This document shows, piece after piece, positions 26,480-39,032 of a DNA stretch of 64,000 nt. The notes beneath the pieces are model-generated. The model worked only from the letters and a program-made list of their open reading frames with translations. It was not told where the DNA came from and did no database searches. Numbering within the stretch: the first letter of the stretch is position 1; every line of letters starts with the position of its first letter. A program made the position numbers and the translations under genes. The stretch is taken from the NCBI GenBank assembly GCA_020853525.1, contig JADYYS010000046.1, positions 1 to 64,000 of the forward strand, given 5' to 3'. The DNA is from Ardenticatenales bacterium (GTDB lineage: Bacteria > Chloroflexota > Anaerolineae > Epilineales > Epilineaceae).

Positions 26480-29124
26480 CGAACCGTGATCTCGGCGACG
26501 TTCACCGCGTCGTCCGGGTAGCGCTTCCCGCGGGCGTCGACGGCGGGTAGGCGCGGGGTGCCCGGGGCGAGGCGGTAGAGGCCCACAAGCACCGTGAGCC
26601 GGTCGCCGGTCCGTATGGGCGTCGGCCACATCCACGTGATGCGGCTCGGGATCCGATCGCCCATCCGCCAGTGGGACGTCGGGTAGCGCGCGTTGCGCGA
26701 CGGCGGGCCGTCCAGCGTCACGGGCGGCGAGCCGTCCGCGCGCCGGACGTGGAGGAACATCTGGAGGTCCTCGCCCGGCGCCGCCAGCGCCCGCCACGCC
26801 AGCTCGAGCGTGCCGCTGACGGCGGGGGCGGGCGCGCCGAGCTTGAGCGGCAGCGCCGGCCGCTGCGGCGCACCGGCGCCGGCGCGATCGAACGCGCGCA
26901 CGTCCAGGGCGATTGCGTCGCCGAACCTGGCGGATGGCCCACCGGGCGCCTCCGCCAACCGCTCGCCGCGCCGCGGTCGCGGCTCGGAGGCGTCGAGCGC
27001 GACGTCGACGAACGCGGCGTCCGGGCCGCCATCGACCGCCGGCGCGGACGGCCAGCTCTCTTGCGCATGCATGTCGTAGATGTCGACGACGAGGCGGGCG
27101 AGGGTTGAGGGGCGGTAGCCGTCCCAGTCGGGTGGAGTCGCGAGGGCCGGCACCCGGATCGTTCGAACGTCCTCGATGACGAGGTCGGCGGCCCGATCGA
27201 GCGTCGCGAACGGGGCGTTGCCGCGGCCGGGGTAGCTGAGGTCGGGCGGGCTCGACACCGTGTTCATCGCCCACGGCGGCTCGGCAGCCGCCACCTCTTG
27301 GTCCCACCGCAACGCCACATAGCCGTCGCGCGCCCGATCCGAGCCGTCGTGGGCAGTCGCGTTCTCTCCGATCCGCCAGTACAGCGTCACGTCGATGTCC
27401 GTCCCTTCGACCGCGCGCGATGGTGCGCGCATTGCCGCGAGCTCGAACATGCCGTCGAACACGACGCCGATCGGCACGGCGTCCGACGGAAGGCCATCGG
27501 GAGGAATGGAACGCGGCATCGCGTAGGCGGGACGGATCGCGCCGACGAGGGCACCGACAGACAGTGCCGCCATCACGACAGCGACGATCGCCGCGAGCGC
27601 CGCATCGCCGACGCGCTTCGCCGGCGCGAGGGCGCGCCAGCCGAGGACGAGGAGGACGGCGGGGGCGGCGATCGCCGGGAAGAGGAGGCGGCCGTGGGCG
27701 CCCTTGGCGATGAGCATCCAGCGCAGGAGGGCGGCGAAGGCGAGGAGCCACCAGACAAGAAGGAAGTTGAGGTTCGCGGCGGCCCCCAACCCCCAGCGCG
27801 TGGTGCGCGCCGACCCCTCCCCCAATGCTGGGGAAGGGGTGACGGGACGAAGGTCGCGACGTCGTCGCCACGACAGGATGCCTCCGGCCATGGCGGCGAG
27901 GGCGGCGGCGTCGATGAGGCGGTAGACCCATGTCGGCAGGAGGACGGTGAACCAGCCGAAGATGCCCCAGCTGGAGAGCCAGAGACCATACAGCTCGGCC
28001 GGCAGGCCGCGGAAGAAGCGCGCGACGTTCAGATCGCGGCGCAGCTCGGGGGGGAGCATGATGTTCAGGCCGGTGAGCGAGCCGTAGAGGCGGATGTTGC
28101 GGACGTACCACCAGCCGGCGAGGACGAGGCAGGCGAGGACGACGGCGGCGGCGGTGGCGACGAGGTGGCGGGCGTCGGCACGGGCCGCATCTGCGTCGGC
28201 GTCGTCAAGTGCGCCAGCATCGCGTAGCCGCCACGCCTTCCACAGGAGCGTTGCGACGACGAACGCGGCCAGCACGAGGCCGGTGATCTTGGCGAGGGGG
28301 GCGAGGCCGACGGCGAGGGCGAGGGCGGCGGCGTCGCGGCGGCGTGCAAGGCGGGTGCGGCCGGCGTTGCCATCGACATCGATTACGCGCAGCAGCAGCG
28401 CCAGCGACACGGCGGCGAGGGCGTTCATCGCGTTGTCGTTCGAGACCGTGGAGGACAGGTGGATGAACTGGGGGTTGAGGGCGACGAGGGCAAGGGCGGC
28501 GACGGCGAGCCAGCGGCGGGCGGCAAAGGCGCTGGTGAAGATGGACCACAGGGCGAGGAGTGTGAGGAGGCCGAGGAACGTCGATGTGAAGCGGATGAAG
28601 TGGACGGCGGCCGCGTAGCCCTGTGCCTGGTGCACGGCGCTGTCGATGAACCGGTTCTCGTTGCCGACGACGGCCGGTCGACCCATCGAGTTCTGGTGGT
28701 TGTAGGTCAGCGACTCATCGGAGTATGCGCATGGAGTCCGCTGTTCGCGGAACGTGTCGAGGTCGGGTTCGAGCCACTCGAGGCCGACGAGACCGTGCAC
28801 CAGCGCGTAGTACAACGGCGGCTGGCTGCCCTCCTGCTCCCACAGACCGCGCTGCTCCGCATCCGCCTGCTGCACGGGCAGCGTGCCCGTGCAGTAGACG
28901 TGCTTGGCGTAGAAGTAGTGCGTGCTCTCGTCGGCGCCCTCGAAGGGTGGGACGGACATGTTGTAGGCGACGGCCAGCGCCGCGAATGCGCACAGGACGA
29001 CGGCGGCGGCGGCGCGCGTCGAGCGCACGAGCGTGTTGCCGACGGCTGCCGGTGTACGCTCGGGCTCCACCGTGCCGTGGATGTCGGCGCCGGCGCCGCC
29101 CGTGTCCGGCATCGGCTCGTTCAT
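26476..29124 (-). CDS. GT39-like membrane glycosyltransferase with beta-sandwich tail
   Basis: 882 residues. It starts at ATG 29124 (an ATG 12 nt later is also possible). First helix AAAAVVLCAFAALAVAYNMS, then the acidic loop PPFEGADESTHYFYAKHV and EGSQPPLYYALVHGLVGL, the same architecture as the genes at 22162 and 45378. About ten helices follow, with LSSTVSNDNAMNALAAVSLA between early ones. Residues about 570-880 are a periplasmic region with repeated LYWRI / ELAWRALAAPGED-type beta segments. A hairpin repeat is translated in frame as TPSPALGEG (about 429-437). The gene is 32 nt downstream of kup and coupled to the YfhO-like gene by an ATGA overlap. It probably glycosylates a lipid-linked or surface polymer; donor and acceptor are unknown. 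Confidence 0.82.
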   Translation of the reverse strand: MNEPMPDTGGAGADIHGTVEPERTPAAVGNTLVRSTRAAAAVVLCAFAALAVAYNMSVPPFEGADESTHYFYAKHVYCTGTLPVQQADAEQRGLWEQEGSQPPLYYALVHGLVGLEWLEPDLDTFREQRTPCAYSDESLTYNHQNSMGRPAVVGNENRFIDSAVHQAQGYAAAVHFIRFTSTFLGLLTLLALWSIFTSAFAARRWLAVAALALVALNPQFIHLSSTVSNDNAMNALAAVSLALLLRVIDVDGNAGRTRLARRRDAAALALAVGLAPLAKITGLVLAAFVVATLLWKAWRLRDAGALDDADADAARADARHLVATAAAVVLACLVLAGWWYVRNIRLYGSLTGLNIMLPPELRRDLNVARFFRGLPAELYGLWLSSWGIFGWFTVLLPTWVYRLIDAAALAAMAGGILSWRRRRDLRPVTPSPALGEGSARTTRWGLGAAANLNFLLVWWLLAFAALLRWMLIAKGAHGRLLFPAIAAPAVLLVLGWRALAPAKRVGDAALAAIVAVVMAALSVGALVGAIRPAYAMPRSIPPDGLPSDAVPIGVVFDGMFELAAMRAPSRAVEGTDIDVTLYWRIGENATAHDGSDRARDGYVALRWDQEVAAAEPPWAMNTVSSPPDLSYPGRGNAPFATLDRAADLVIEDVRTIRVPALATPPDWDGYRPSTLARLVVDIYDMHAQESWPSAPAVDGGPDAAFVDVALDASEPRPRRGERLAEAPGGPSARFGDAIALDVRAFDRAGAGAPQRPALPLKLGAPAPAVSGTLELAWRALAAPGEDLQMFLHVRRADGSPPVTLDGPPSRNARYPTSHWRMGDRIPSRITWMWPTPIRTGDRLTVLVGLYRLAPGTPRLPAVDARGKRYPDDAVNVAEITVR
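27814..27839. repeat. Hairpin repeat inside glycosyltransferase gene
   Basis: CCCCTCCCCCA (27814-27824) pairs with TGGGGAAGGGG (27829-27839) around ATGC, with one mismatch. It is translated in frame on the minus strand as TPSPALGEG, in a loop between membrane helices. Confidence 0.8.
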
Positions 29125-29156
29125 TCCCGGATCGCTCTTTCCCGAGTCGTTCGTGG

Positions 29157-31061
29157 TCAAATCGGCAGCTGTGTTCCGAGCTCGACGACCTGTGCCGGCG
29201 GCAGGCCGAAGTAGTACGTGGCGCCCGATGCGTTGCGCGACAGCCATGCGAAGACGTGGTCACGCCACAGCGCCATGCCGGGCCGGCGGCTGGGGAGGAT
29301 CTTCTCGCGGCTGAGAAAGTACGTGACCGTGTCGGCCTTGAACGCCCAGCCGGGTGCCTCGATGGCGGCGAGCGCGGCCGGTACGTTCGGCTGCTCCATG
29401 AAGCCGTAGCTGAGCACGACGCGCCATGCGTCGTCGCGCAGGTGCTCGAGGGCGGCGCGCGCGCCGGGCTCGACCGTCGGCACGTCCGCGGTTACGACGG
29501 TGACGACGATCAGGCGTGCATGCAGGACGTGGTTGTGGCGCACGTTTTGAATCAGCGCCGGCGGCGTGCCGTGGCGGTTGCTGTGCAGGAAGACGGCCGT
29601 GCCGGGCACGCGCATGACCGCCGCGCCTTCGGTGCGGTCGAGGAAGGCGCCGAGCGGCTTCGACGCGGACGCCAACCGGAACGACAGCAGGCGACGGCCG
29701 GTGTGCCATGTCGTCATGAGGCCGAAGATGAGGCCCGCCATGAGGAGGGGGAACCAGCCGCCGTGGAGCAGCTTGAGAACGTTCGCGCCCAGGAAGGCCA
29801 AGTCGACCGCCAGGAAGAGGGCGCACAGCGCGCCGGCGCGGACCGGCGACCAGCCCCAGCGCTCGCGCAGCACGACGTAGAACAGGGCCGTCGTGATGGC
29901 CATCGTGCTCGTGACCGCGATGCCGTACGCGGCGGCCAGGTTGCTCGAGGACCGGAAGCCGAGGACGACGGCGATGCAGGCGACCATCAGCGCCCAGTTG
30001 ATCGCCGGAATGTAGATCTGGCCGCGCGCATCGGATGACGTGTGCCGGATGTCCAGGCGCGGACTGTAGCCCAGCTGGATCGCCTGCATCGTCAGCGAGA
30101 ACGCGCCCGAGATCAGCGCCTGGGAGGCGATGACGGTGGCGAACGTCGCCAGGATGACGAGCGGCGCGATGGCCCACGGCGGGGCGAGCTGGAAGAACGG
30201 GTGCTCGGCCGCCGCCTCTGGCCGCGCCACCAGGAGCGCGCTCTGGCCGGCGTAGTTGAGGAGCAGGCACGGCAGGACGAGCGCGAACCACGCCGCGCTG
30301 ATCGGCCGCCGCCCGAAGTGGCCCATGTCCGCGTAGAGCGCCTCACCGCCCGTCACGACGAGGAAGACCGTGCCGAGGATGACGAAGCCGTGGTAGCCGT
30401 TGGCGGCGAAGAAGCGCACGGCGTAGAGCGGGTCGATCGCCCAGAGCACGGACGGCTCGGCGACGACGTTGCGCACGCCGAGCGCGGCGATGACGAAGAA
30501 CCACAGGAGCATCACCGGCCCGAAGACAGCCCCGACCCCGGCCGTGCCGCGGCGTTGGAACGCGAAGAGGCCGATCAGGATGCCGACCGTCAGCGGCAGG
30601 AGGAAGGGCTCGATGGTCGGGGCGACGAGACGCAGCCCCTCGACGGCCGACAGGACGCTGATGGCGGGGGTGATCACACCGTCGCCGTACAGGAGCGCTG
30701 CGCCGAAGAGGCCGAGGAGGATGAGCTTGGCGCGACCGGCATGGGCGCGGTGGCCGTGCGGGCTGATGAGTGCCGTCAGCGCCAGGATGCCGCCCTCGCC
30801 GTTGTTGTCGGAGCGAAGAATGAACAGGACGTACTTCACCGAGATGACGACGATGAGCGACCAGACGATGAGCGACAGCACCCCGACGACGTTGTCGTAC
30901 GTCACCGCCACCGCGTGCGGGCCGTGGAAGCACTCGCGGATCGCATACAGCGGGCTCGTGCCGATGTCGCCGAACACGACGCCGAGGGCGGCGAGGGCGA
31001 GGGGCCAGAGCGGGCCGTGGGCGGGGGGGTGGGCGGGGGCGTCGTGGGGCGAAAGGGCCAT
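29157..31061 (-). CDS. kup: KUP-family potassium uptake protein
   Basis: 634 residues, close to E. coli Kup (622). It is a proton-coupled K+ importer of the inner membrane with about 12 helices and a soluble C-terminal domain. Diagnostic stretches are ALGVVFGDIGTSPLYAIREC, SLIVWSLIVVISVKYVLF, NGEGGILALTALI, LYGDGVITPAISVLSAVEG and PRLDIRHTSSDARGQIYIP. ATG 31061 was chosen because it starts the ordinary short N-terminal tail; the upstream in-frame extension is Arg-rich. A TAACAT box at 31123-31128 on its strand may be the -10. It heads a same-strand run with the glycosyltransferase and YfhO-like genes. Confidence 0.93.
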   Translation of the reverse strand: MALSPHDAPAHPPAHGPLWPLALAALGVVFGDIGTSPLYAIRECFHGPHAVAVTYDNVVGVLSLIVWSLIVVISVKYVLFILRSDNNGEGGILALTALISPHGHRAHAGRAKLILLGLFGAALLYGDGVITPAISVLSAVEGLRLVAPTIEPFLLPLTVGILIGLFAFQRRGTAGVGAVFGPVMLLWFFVIAALGVRNVVAEPSVLWAIDPLYAVRFFAANGYHGFVILGTVFLVVTGGEALYADMGHFGRRPISAAWFALVLPCLLLNYAGQSALLVARPEAAAEHPFFQLAPPWAIAPLVILATFATVIASQALISGAFSLTMQAIQLGYSPRLDIRHTSSDARGQIYIPAINWALMVACIAVVLGFRSSSNLAAAYGIAVTSTMAITTALFYVVLRERWGWSPVRAGALCALFLAVDLAFLGANVLKLLHGGWFPLLMAGLIFGLMTTWHTGRRLLSFRLASASKPLGAFLDRTEGAAVMRVPGTAVFLHSNRHGTPPALIQNVRHNHVLHARLIVVTVVTADVPTVEPGARAALEHLRDDAWRVVLSYGFMEQPNVPAALAAIEAPGWAFKADTVTYFLSREKILPSRRPGMALWRDHVFAWLSRNASGATYYFGLPPAQVVELGTQLPI

Positions 31062-31232
31062 CGGCGGAACTCCGAGCGTCGCGATCCGGCGTCCGACAGG
31101 ACGCGACCTGCGTGGCCGCAGGATGTTATGCACGGTGGGGGGGAAGGCAATCCGGGGGATGGTGTCGCCTGGGCACGCGGATGCAAAGGACTCGATTCAC
31201 GCATGCCAGCGACGAACAGTCGCCAAGTTGAT

Positions 31233-31261
31233 TTGACAAGATGCCTAGTATGAGTTACATT
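31233..31261 (+). promoter_or_regulatory. Sigma-70 type promoter for XRE gene
   Basis: A full -35 TTGACA (31233-31238) is followed after 17 bp by TACATT (31256-31261), or after 16 bp by TTACAT. This is the most canonical -35/-10 pair in the window, in a locally AT-rich stretch. The mRNA would start near 31268, giving a short leader with GAAGG before the ATG at 31286. Confidence 0.6.
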
Positions 31262-31285
31262 TCGCCAAGCACAGAAGGCAATGCG

Positions 31286-31522
31286 ATGACCACTCGCCGT
31301 CTAGCCAACCGCATAAGGGTTGCCCGCGCCGAGCACGGCTGGTCGCAGGACGATCTCGCCAGACGGGCCGGCGTGACCCGCCAGACCGTCAGCTCGATCG
31401 AGACCGGCCAGTACGGTCCGTCGGCACTGCTGGCGTTCGTGCTGGCCGAGCAGCTGGGCAAGCGGGTCGACGAGCTGTTCTTTTTCGACGTAAGCACATT
31501 CGACGCGCGCGAAGAGAGGTGA
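31286..31522 (+). CDS. XRE-family HTH transcription regulator
   Basis: 78 residues, almost wholly one Cro/C1-type helix-turn-helix: RIRVARAEHGWSQDDLARRA, then VTRQTVSSIETGQYGPSALL, then LAEQLGKRVDELFFF. It is similar to the small YgzD-like regulators. ATG 31286 has GAAGG upstream, and the canonical promoter at 31233 fits it. It probably represses its own two-gene operon. The following membrane-protein gene starts on the last base of this stop codon (TGATG), so the pair is translationally coupled. Confidence 0.9.
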   Translation: MTTRRLANRIRVARAEHGWSQDDLARRAGVTRQTVSSIETGQYGPSALLAFVLAEQLGKRVDELFFFDVSTFDAREER

Positions 31523-31830
31523 TGACCATGGCCCCGACATCCCTGGGCGACGTTCAGCGCGATGAGCGCACGATCGCCGTCGAGCACGCCGGCTTCCGCT
31601 TGGCCTACCTCTGCCTGAGCTATGGCCTGCTGGCCGCCGTTGCCTACCGCAGCGTCGTGCGCGACGAACAGCCATGGGACCTTCTGGCGCTCGTCGTCGC
31701 CGGCGGCGTGGTGACCGCCGGCTACCAGGCGTTCCACCGGACGCTCGGCCGGCGCTGGGCGGTGATCACGGGGGTGACGATCCTCGCGGCGGCGCTGCTC
31801 GCCGCAGTGGCGGCCGGGCTCATGCGGTAG
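31522..31830 (+). CDS. Small membrane protein paired with XRE regulator
   Basis: 102 residues. RDERTIAVEHAGFRLAYLCL leads into the first hydrophobic segment. LLALVVAGGVVTAGYQAF and a last segment ITGVTILAAALLAAVAAGL give three membrane helices. The D-E-R-x-x-A-I-like head before the helices is the pattern of small DUF2178-type proteins that frequently follow XRE regulators. ATG 31522 overlaps the regulator's stop; ATG 31528 is an alternative. The function is unknown; it could sense a membrane state for the regulator or be the regulated target. Confidence 0.8.
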   Translation: MTMAPTSLGDVQRDERTIAVEHAGFRLAYLCLSYGLLAAVAYRSVVRDEQPWDLLALVVAGGVVTAGYQAFHRTLGRRWAVITGVTILAAALLAAVAAGLMR

Positions 31831-31836
31831 GCCGGG

Positions 31837-31862
31837 ACGGGCGATCAAGACGGGCGATCAAG
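31837..31862. repeat. 13-bp tandem duplication
   Basis: ACGGGCGATCAAG occurs twice head to tail between the convergent ends of the small membrane protein gene and metH. Confidence 0.9.
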
Positions 31863-31889
31863 ATGTGCCTTCTTGCGTGATCCGGCCAC

Positions 31890-35780
<3,891 letters not shown>

Positions 35781-35854
35781 GGGCCTCCTCCTTCCCGCGG
35801 CTGCGGGGGCACGGGCGCTCGTGGGCGGGTCGCGGACGTGTCGTGGGAGCGGGG

Positions 35855-35877
35855 AGTATAGCGTCGGCGGGTACAAT
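35855..35877. promoter_or_regulatory. Back-to-back promoters metH / hydrolase
   Basis: On the minus strand TATACT (35855-35860) serves metH with a leader of about 68 nt. On the plus strand TACAAT (35872-35877), followed by CGCCCC, serves the hydrolase gene at 35923. The two -10 boxes are 11 bp apart facing away, so two polymerases cannot sit there at once and the genes may compete. I see no B12 riboswitch in the leader. Confidence 0.5.
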
Positions 35878-35922
35878 CGCCCCTCCGCGCGCACGCCGAC
35901 TCCACCGGAAGGTTGCCCCGAG

Positions 35923-36786
35923 ATGACCCGCCGCACGTGGCCCAGGCGATGCGCGCAGATCGTGACCGGCATGTTGTTCGCCGCCCTCGCCTTCGTCTAC
36001 GTTGCCAGCCACAACGGCGAGGCGATGTTCGAGAAGGAGTGGGGCATCCGGCACCTCGACGAGATCGGCTTCGCGCGCCGTTCGATGCCGGGCCCGGCCG
36101 GGCTGTCGATCAGCTACTTCGCGTCCGGCGATCCGGCCGAGGGCCGCGTGATCTACGTCCACGGCACACCTGGCGATGCGAACAACTGGTCGGCGTATGT
36201 CGAGGATCCGGTCGACGGGATGCAGTCGATCGCGTACGACCGGCCCGGGTTCGGGCGCACGCTGCCGTCCACCGCGCTGCCGTCGCTGGCAGATCAGGCG
36301 CGCGCGCTGGGTGCGTTCCTCCTCTCGCCGGGTCCGAGGGCGGTCCTCGTCGGCCACTCGCTCGGCGGGCCGATCGTCGCCCGGGCCGCCCTCGACTTCC
36401 CGGACCGCGTCGCCGGCCTCGTCATGGCCGCCGGCTCGCTCGACCCCGGGCTCGAACGGTGGGCGTGGTACAACCGCGCCGCCGACTTCCCGCCGATCCG
36501 GATGCTCCTGCCGCTGTCCCTGACGAACTCCAACCGCGAGATCCGACCGCTCAAGGACGAGCTGACGACGCTCGGCACGCGCCTGGGCGAGCTGACGGTC
36601 CCGACGATCCTCATCCACTCCCTTGACGACTCTCTCGTGCCGTTCGCGAACGTGGCCTACATGCAGCGGATGTTCCCACCGGCGACGCTGAAGGACATCC
36701 GCACGTTCGACGACAAGGACCACTTCGTCATCTGGAACGCGGCCGAGGACGTGCGGGCGGCGGTGCGGCGGCTGGTGGTGCGGTAG
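35923..36786 (+). CDS. Membrane-anchored alpha/beta hydrolase
   Basis: 287 residues. An N-terminal hydrophobic segment ([18 protein letters not shown]) anchors or exports the protein. The alpha/beta-hydrolase domain follows: [15 protein letters not shown] with the oxyanion region, nucleophile Ser146 in [10 protein letters not shown], an acid at Asp235 or Asp236 in [10 protein letters not shown] and His267 in DKDHFVIW. It is therefore a serine esterase, lipase or peptidase-like enzyme of unknown substrate acting at the membrane. ATG 35923 follows GGAAGG at about 10 nt. It diverges from metH and ends in a hairpin shared with the convergent gene. Confidence 0.88.
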   Translation: MTRRTWPRRCAQIVTGMLFAALAFVYVASHNGEAMFEKEWGIRHLDEIGFARRSMPGPAGLSISYFASGDPAEGRVIYVHGTPGDANNWSAYVEDPVDGMQSIAYDRPGFGRTLPSTALPSLADQARALGAFLLSPGPRAVLVGHSLGGPIVARAALDFPDRVAGLVMAAGSLDPGLERWAWYNRAADFPPIRMLLPLSLTNSNREIRPLKDELTTLGTRLGELTVPTILIHSLDDSLVPFANVAYMQRMFPPATLKDIRTFDDKDHFVIWNAAEDVRAAVRRLVVR

Positions 36787-36794
36787 GCGTCGCC

Positions 36795-36816
36795 GTCGAT
36801 GCTTGCCAGCATCGAC
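36795..36816. terminator. Hairpin between convergent genes
   Basis: GTCGATGCT (36795-36803) pairs perfectly with AGCATCGAC (36808-36816) around the tetraloop TGCC, 8 nt after the hydrolase stop and about 70 nt from the end of the facing membrane-protein gene. There is no strong T-run. Confidence 0.6.
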
Positions 36817-36887
36817 ACTCGCTCACATCGACGCGTGCGCAACATGCGGACGACACCCGCGCCCGTGATCGCCGGCGGCATCCGCCC

Positions 36888-38912
36888 CTACCGCTCCACC
36901 ACCGCCCATCGCACCGCGAACTCCCGCCGCCACCACCGCCCGTCCGCCACGAACGTCACCCGCCGCACCGTCGGGGGCGGCGGCGTCCAGTCCGTGCGAA
37001 GGAGCGGCCTGGCCTCGTACAGCCACTGCGGCAGGTGGCTAGCCAGGATGCCGTTCGGCAGGTTGGCCCAGACCACCCGCCGCCGGTCGCGCGTCCCGTC
37101 CAGCCGCTCGATCTCGATCTCGGGTGGTGGGAGGCGCCATGCCGCGGCCAGCAGCCGGCCGGCGAGGCTCGGCGCGAGGTCGGCGTACAGGAGCACCGGC
37201 TTGCCGTCGGCCGGCGGCACGTCGAGCGGGTCGCCGAGCCGTCCCACCGCCGCCGCCACCGGGCGCGGCTCGCCGAAGCGCGGGCGCTTGCGGCGGCGGA
37301 GGAGGAGCGTGTCGTCCGCGTCGTCCGCCTCGATCTGATACCAGCGCCAGATCGCGCGCCATGTCGCCGGGTCGACCGCCACGGGTTGCGTCCCGTCGAT
37401 CGCCATGTGGCGGTAGAGGATGTACCGCGGACCCGCCGGCCCCTCGAGGCGGGCGGCCGTCGTGCGGTCCAGCGTCGGCTCGTAGGCCTGATAGGACTGC
37501 AGGACGTAGCGCGGCGTCCAGTTCAGCCCGGGCAGAAGGACGGACGCCAGGTCCCACGGGTAGCTGTCGATCGTCCCGTCACCGACCACGCCCGGTACGT
37601 CGAAGCCGGCGCCGAAGCCCGCCATGACCGTCGCCCGCGCCGCCTCGGCCGCCGCCGCCGCCCGGGCGCGCGTGGCAGTCAGGTCGAGCACGTCGGCGAT
37701 CCGCGCAGGCCCGGACGGCCACGGCATCCCGCCCGGCACGCGCACCGCGCCCCACCCGTTGCCCGTGGCCAGCGCCAGCGCGGTGAGGCCGATGACGACC
37801 GCCCGCCCGCGCCGCGAGCGCTCGGCCGGCAGCGCCAGCGCGATCCAGCACGGCACCACCAGGAACCACTGCATGACGTGCAGGTCCTGTCGGACGAACG
37901 AAGCCTTGAAGACAGAGAAGAGCGGCAGCGCCACGATCGCCGCCAGGGCAGAATCGCTCGCGCCGGCGCAGCAGCGGCCCGCCCGCCTGGCCGCTGCCGC
38001 CGCCAGAGCGGCAGCGAGACAGGCGGCGAGCGGCACGAGCGCGAACACGAGGTCGGACGACGGGCCGGCGGCCACGAGCTGGGACTCGAACCCCCGCATG
38101 AGACGCAGCGACGCCGCGATCCACGCGGGCAGCACGCTCAGCGGGCCTCCGGCCGCCCACCATGCCCCGCCGAGCGTGAGCGCGCCGGCGGCCGCCACCG
38201 CCGCGACCGCCCGCAGCCGCGCCGCACGTCCCGGTCCGGCCGCGGCACCGGACGCAGCCGGACCTGCGACGTAGAGGATCCCCCACGTGGCCGTCGCCGC
38301 GCCGCCCGCCAGGCCGATGTTGAACTTCATCAGGAGCGCCGCCGCCGCGAGCGCCGCCGCCGCGGCCGCCGGCCATGCCCGCCGCTCGTGCAGCGCGATG
38401 GCCAGCCACGCGACGGTGGCGGTGAGCAGCGGCACGGCGAACTGCTCGAACGACGCCGCGAAGATCATCGCCGCTGCCAGCACGGTCGGCGCCACCAGCC
38501 CGGATGTTCGGCGCACCAGGCGGGCAACGGCCCACCACCACGCCGCCATGACGCCGAGCCGCAGCGGCGCCGCCCACGACAGATTGTGGCCGATGTCGAG
38601 CGGGTAGACCGCCGGTCCGAGCGGGCCGAACGTCCAGATCAGATCGCGGCCGTGCACGAGTCTGCGCGCCGCCGCTACGTTGAGCGCCAGCACCCATGAA
38701 GCGTCGAGCGTGGTCTCCGCCGGCAGCACGACGGGCGGGAACGTGAACACCGCCACCGCTGCGACCGCTGCCCACCGCACGGCGGAGGTCAACTTGGTGG
38801 ATCGGCCCGTGGGCGGCCGAATCGGTTCGGCCGACGGTGCCGATTCGGCCGCGACCTGGTCCGCTGTCGGTGCGGCAGGCACATCGTTCACGGGAGCACT
38901 GCCCCCCTGCAT
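36888..38912 (-). CDS. Polytopic membrane protein, GT-C-like, unknown
   Basis: 674 residues. A disordered Pro/Ala head of about 40 residues is followed by about 10-12 hydrophobic segments to residue 420, and then a soluble C-terminal part of about 240 residues. The first extracytoplasmic loop, PPVVLPAETTLDASWVLALN, contains acidic residues, and SSDLVFALVPLAACLAAALA, FKASFVRQDLHVMQWFLVVP and SYPWDLASVLLPGLNWTPRY recall oligosaccharide/mannosyl-transferase-type GT-C proteins, but I cannot place the family. ATG 38912 abuts an AT-rich divergent promoter region (TTATAT-type boxes), with little room for a leader. Confidence 0.7.
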   Translation of the reverse strand: MQGGSAPVNDVPAAPTADQVAAESAPSAEPIRPPTGRSTKLTSAVRWAAVAAVAVFTFPPVVLPAETTLDASWVLALNVAAARRLVHGRDLIWTFGPLGPAVYPLDIGHNLSWAAPLRLGVMAAWWWAVARLVRRTSGLVAPTVLAAAMIFAASFEQFAVPLLTATVAWLAIALHERRAWPAAAAAALAAAALLMKFNIGLAGGAATATWGILYVAGPAASGAAAGPGRAARLRAVAAVAAAGALTLGGAWWAAGGPLSVLPAWIAASLRLMRGFESQLVAAGPSSDLVFALVPLAACLAAALAAAAARRAGRCCAGASDSALAAIVALPLFSVFKASFVRQDLHVMQWFLVVPCWIALALPAERSRRGRAVVIGLTALALATGNGWGAVRVPGGMPWPSGPARIADVLDLTATRARAAAAAEAARATVMAGFGAGFDVPGVVGDGTIDSYPWDLASVLLPGLNWTPRYVLQSYQAYEPTLDRTTAARLEGPAGPRYILYRHMAIDGTQPVAVDPATWRAIWRWYQIEADDADDTLLLRRRKRPRFGEPRPVAAAVGRLGDPLDVPPADGKPVLLYADLAPSLAGRLLAAAWRLPPPEIEIERLDGTRDRRRVVWANLPNGILASHLPQWLYEARPLLRTDWTPPPPTVRRVTFVADGRWWRREFAVRWAVVER

Positions 38913-39032
38913 GGAATTATCGATATAATCACGTATGGAATCGGGCGCAATAGGATGCTCGGCCCTCCTTGACGTCGTTGCGCCGGCCGGCCGCAGATGA
39001 TGGTTCGACTACCCGATAGGGGTTTATCGCAC
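38913..39032. promoter_or_regulatory. Divergent AT-rich promoter region
   Basis: This 120-bp gap separates the start codons of the membrane-protein gene (minus) and the BTAD regulator (plus). It holds a local AT-rich island with a perfect TATAAT at 38924-38929 on the plus strand and an overlapping TTATAT/GATAAT on the minus strand. An ATGATG at 38997 is an alternative start for the regulator. The regulator may control both genes; that is inference. Confidence 0.45.

Noticed and set aside
35781-35860. Cobalamin riboswitch before metH
   Set aside because: The leader predicted from the TATACT box is only about 68 nt and shows no B12-box-like core; far too short for that riboswitch.
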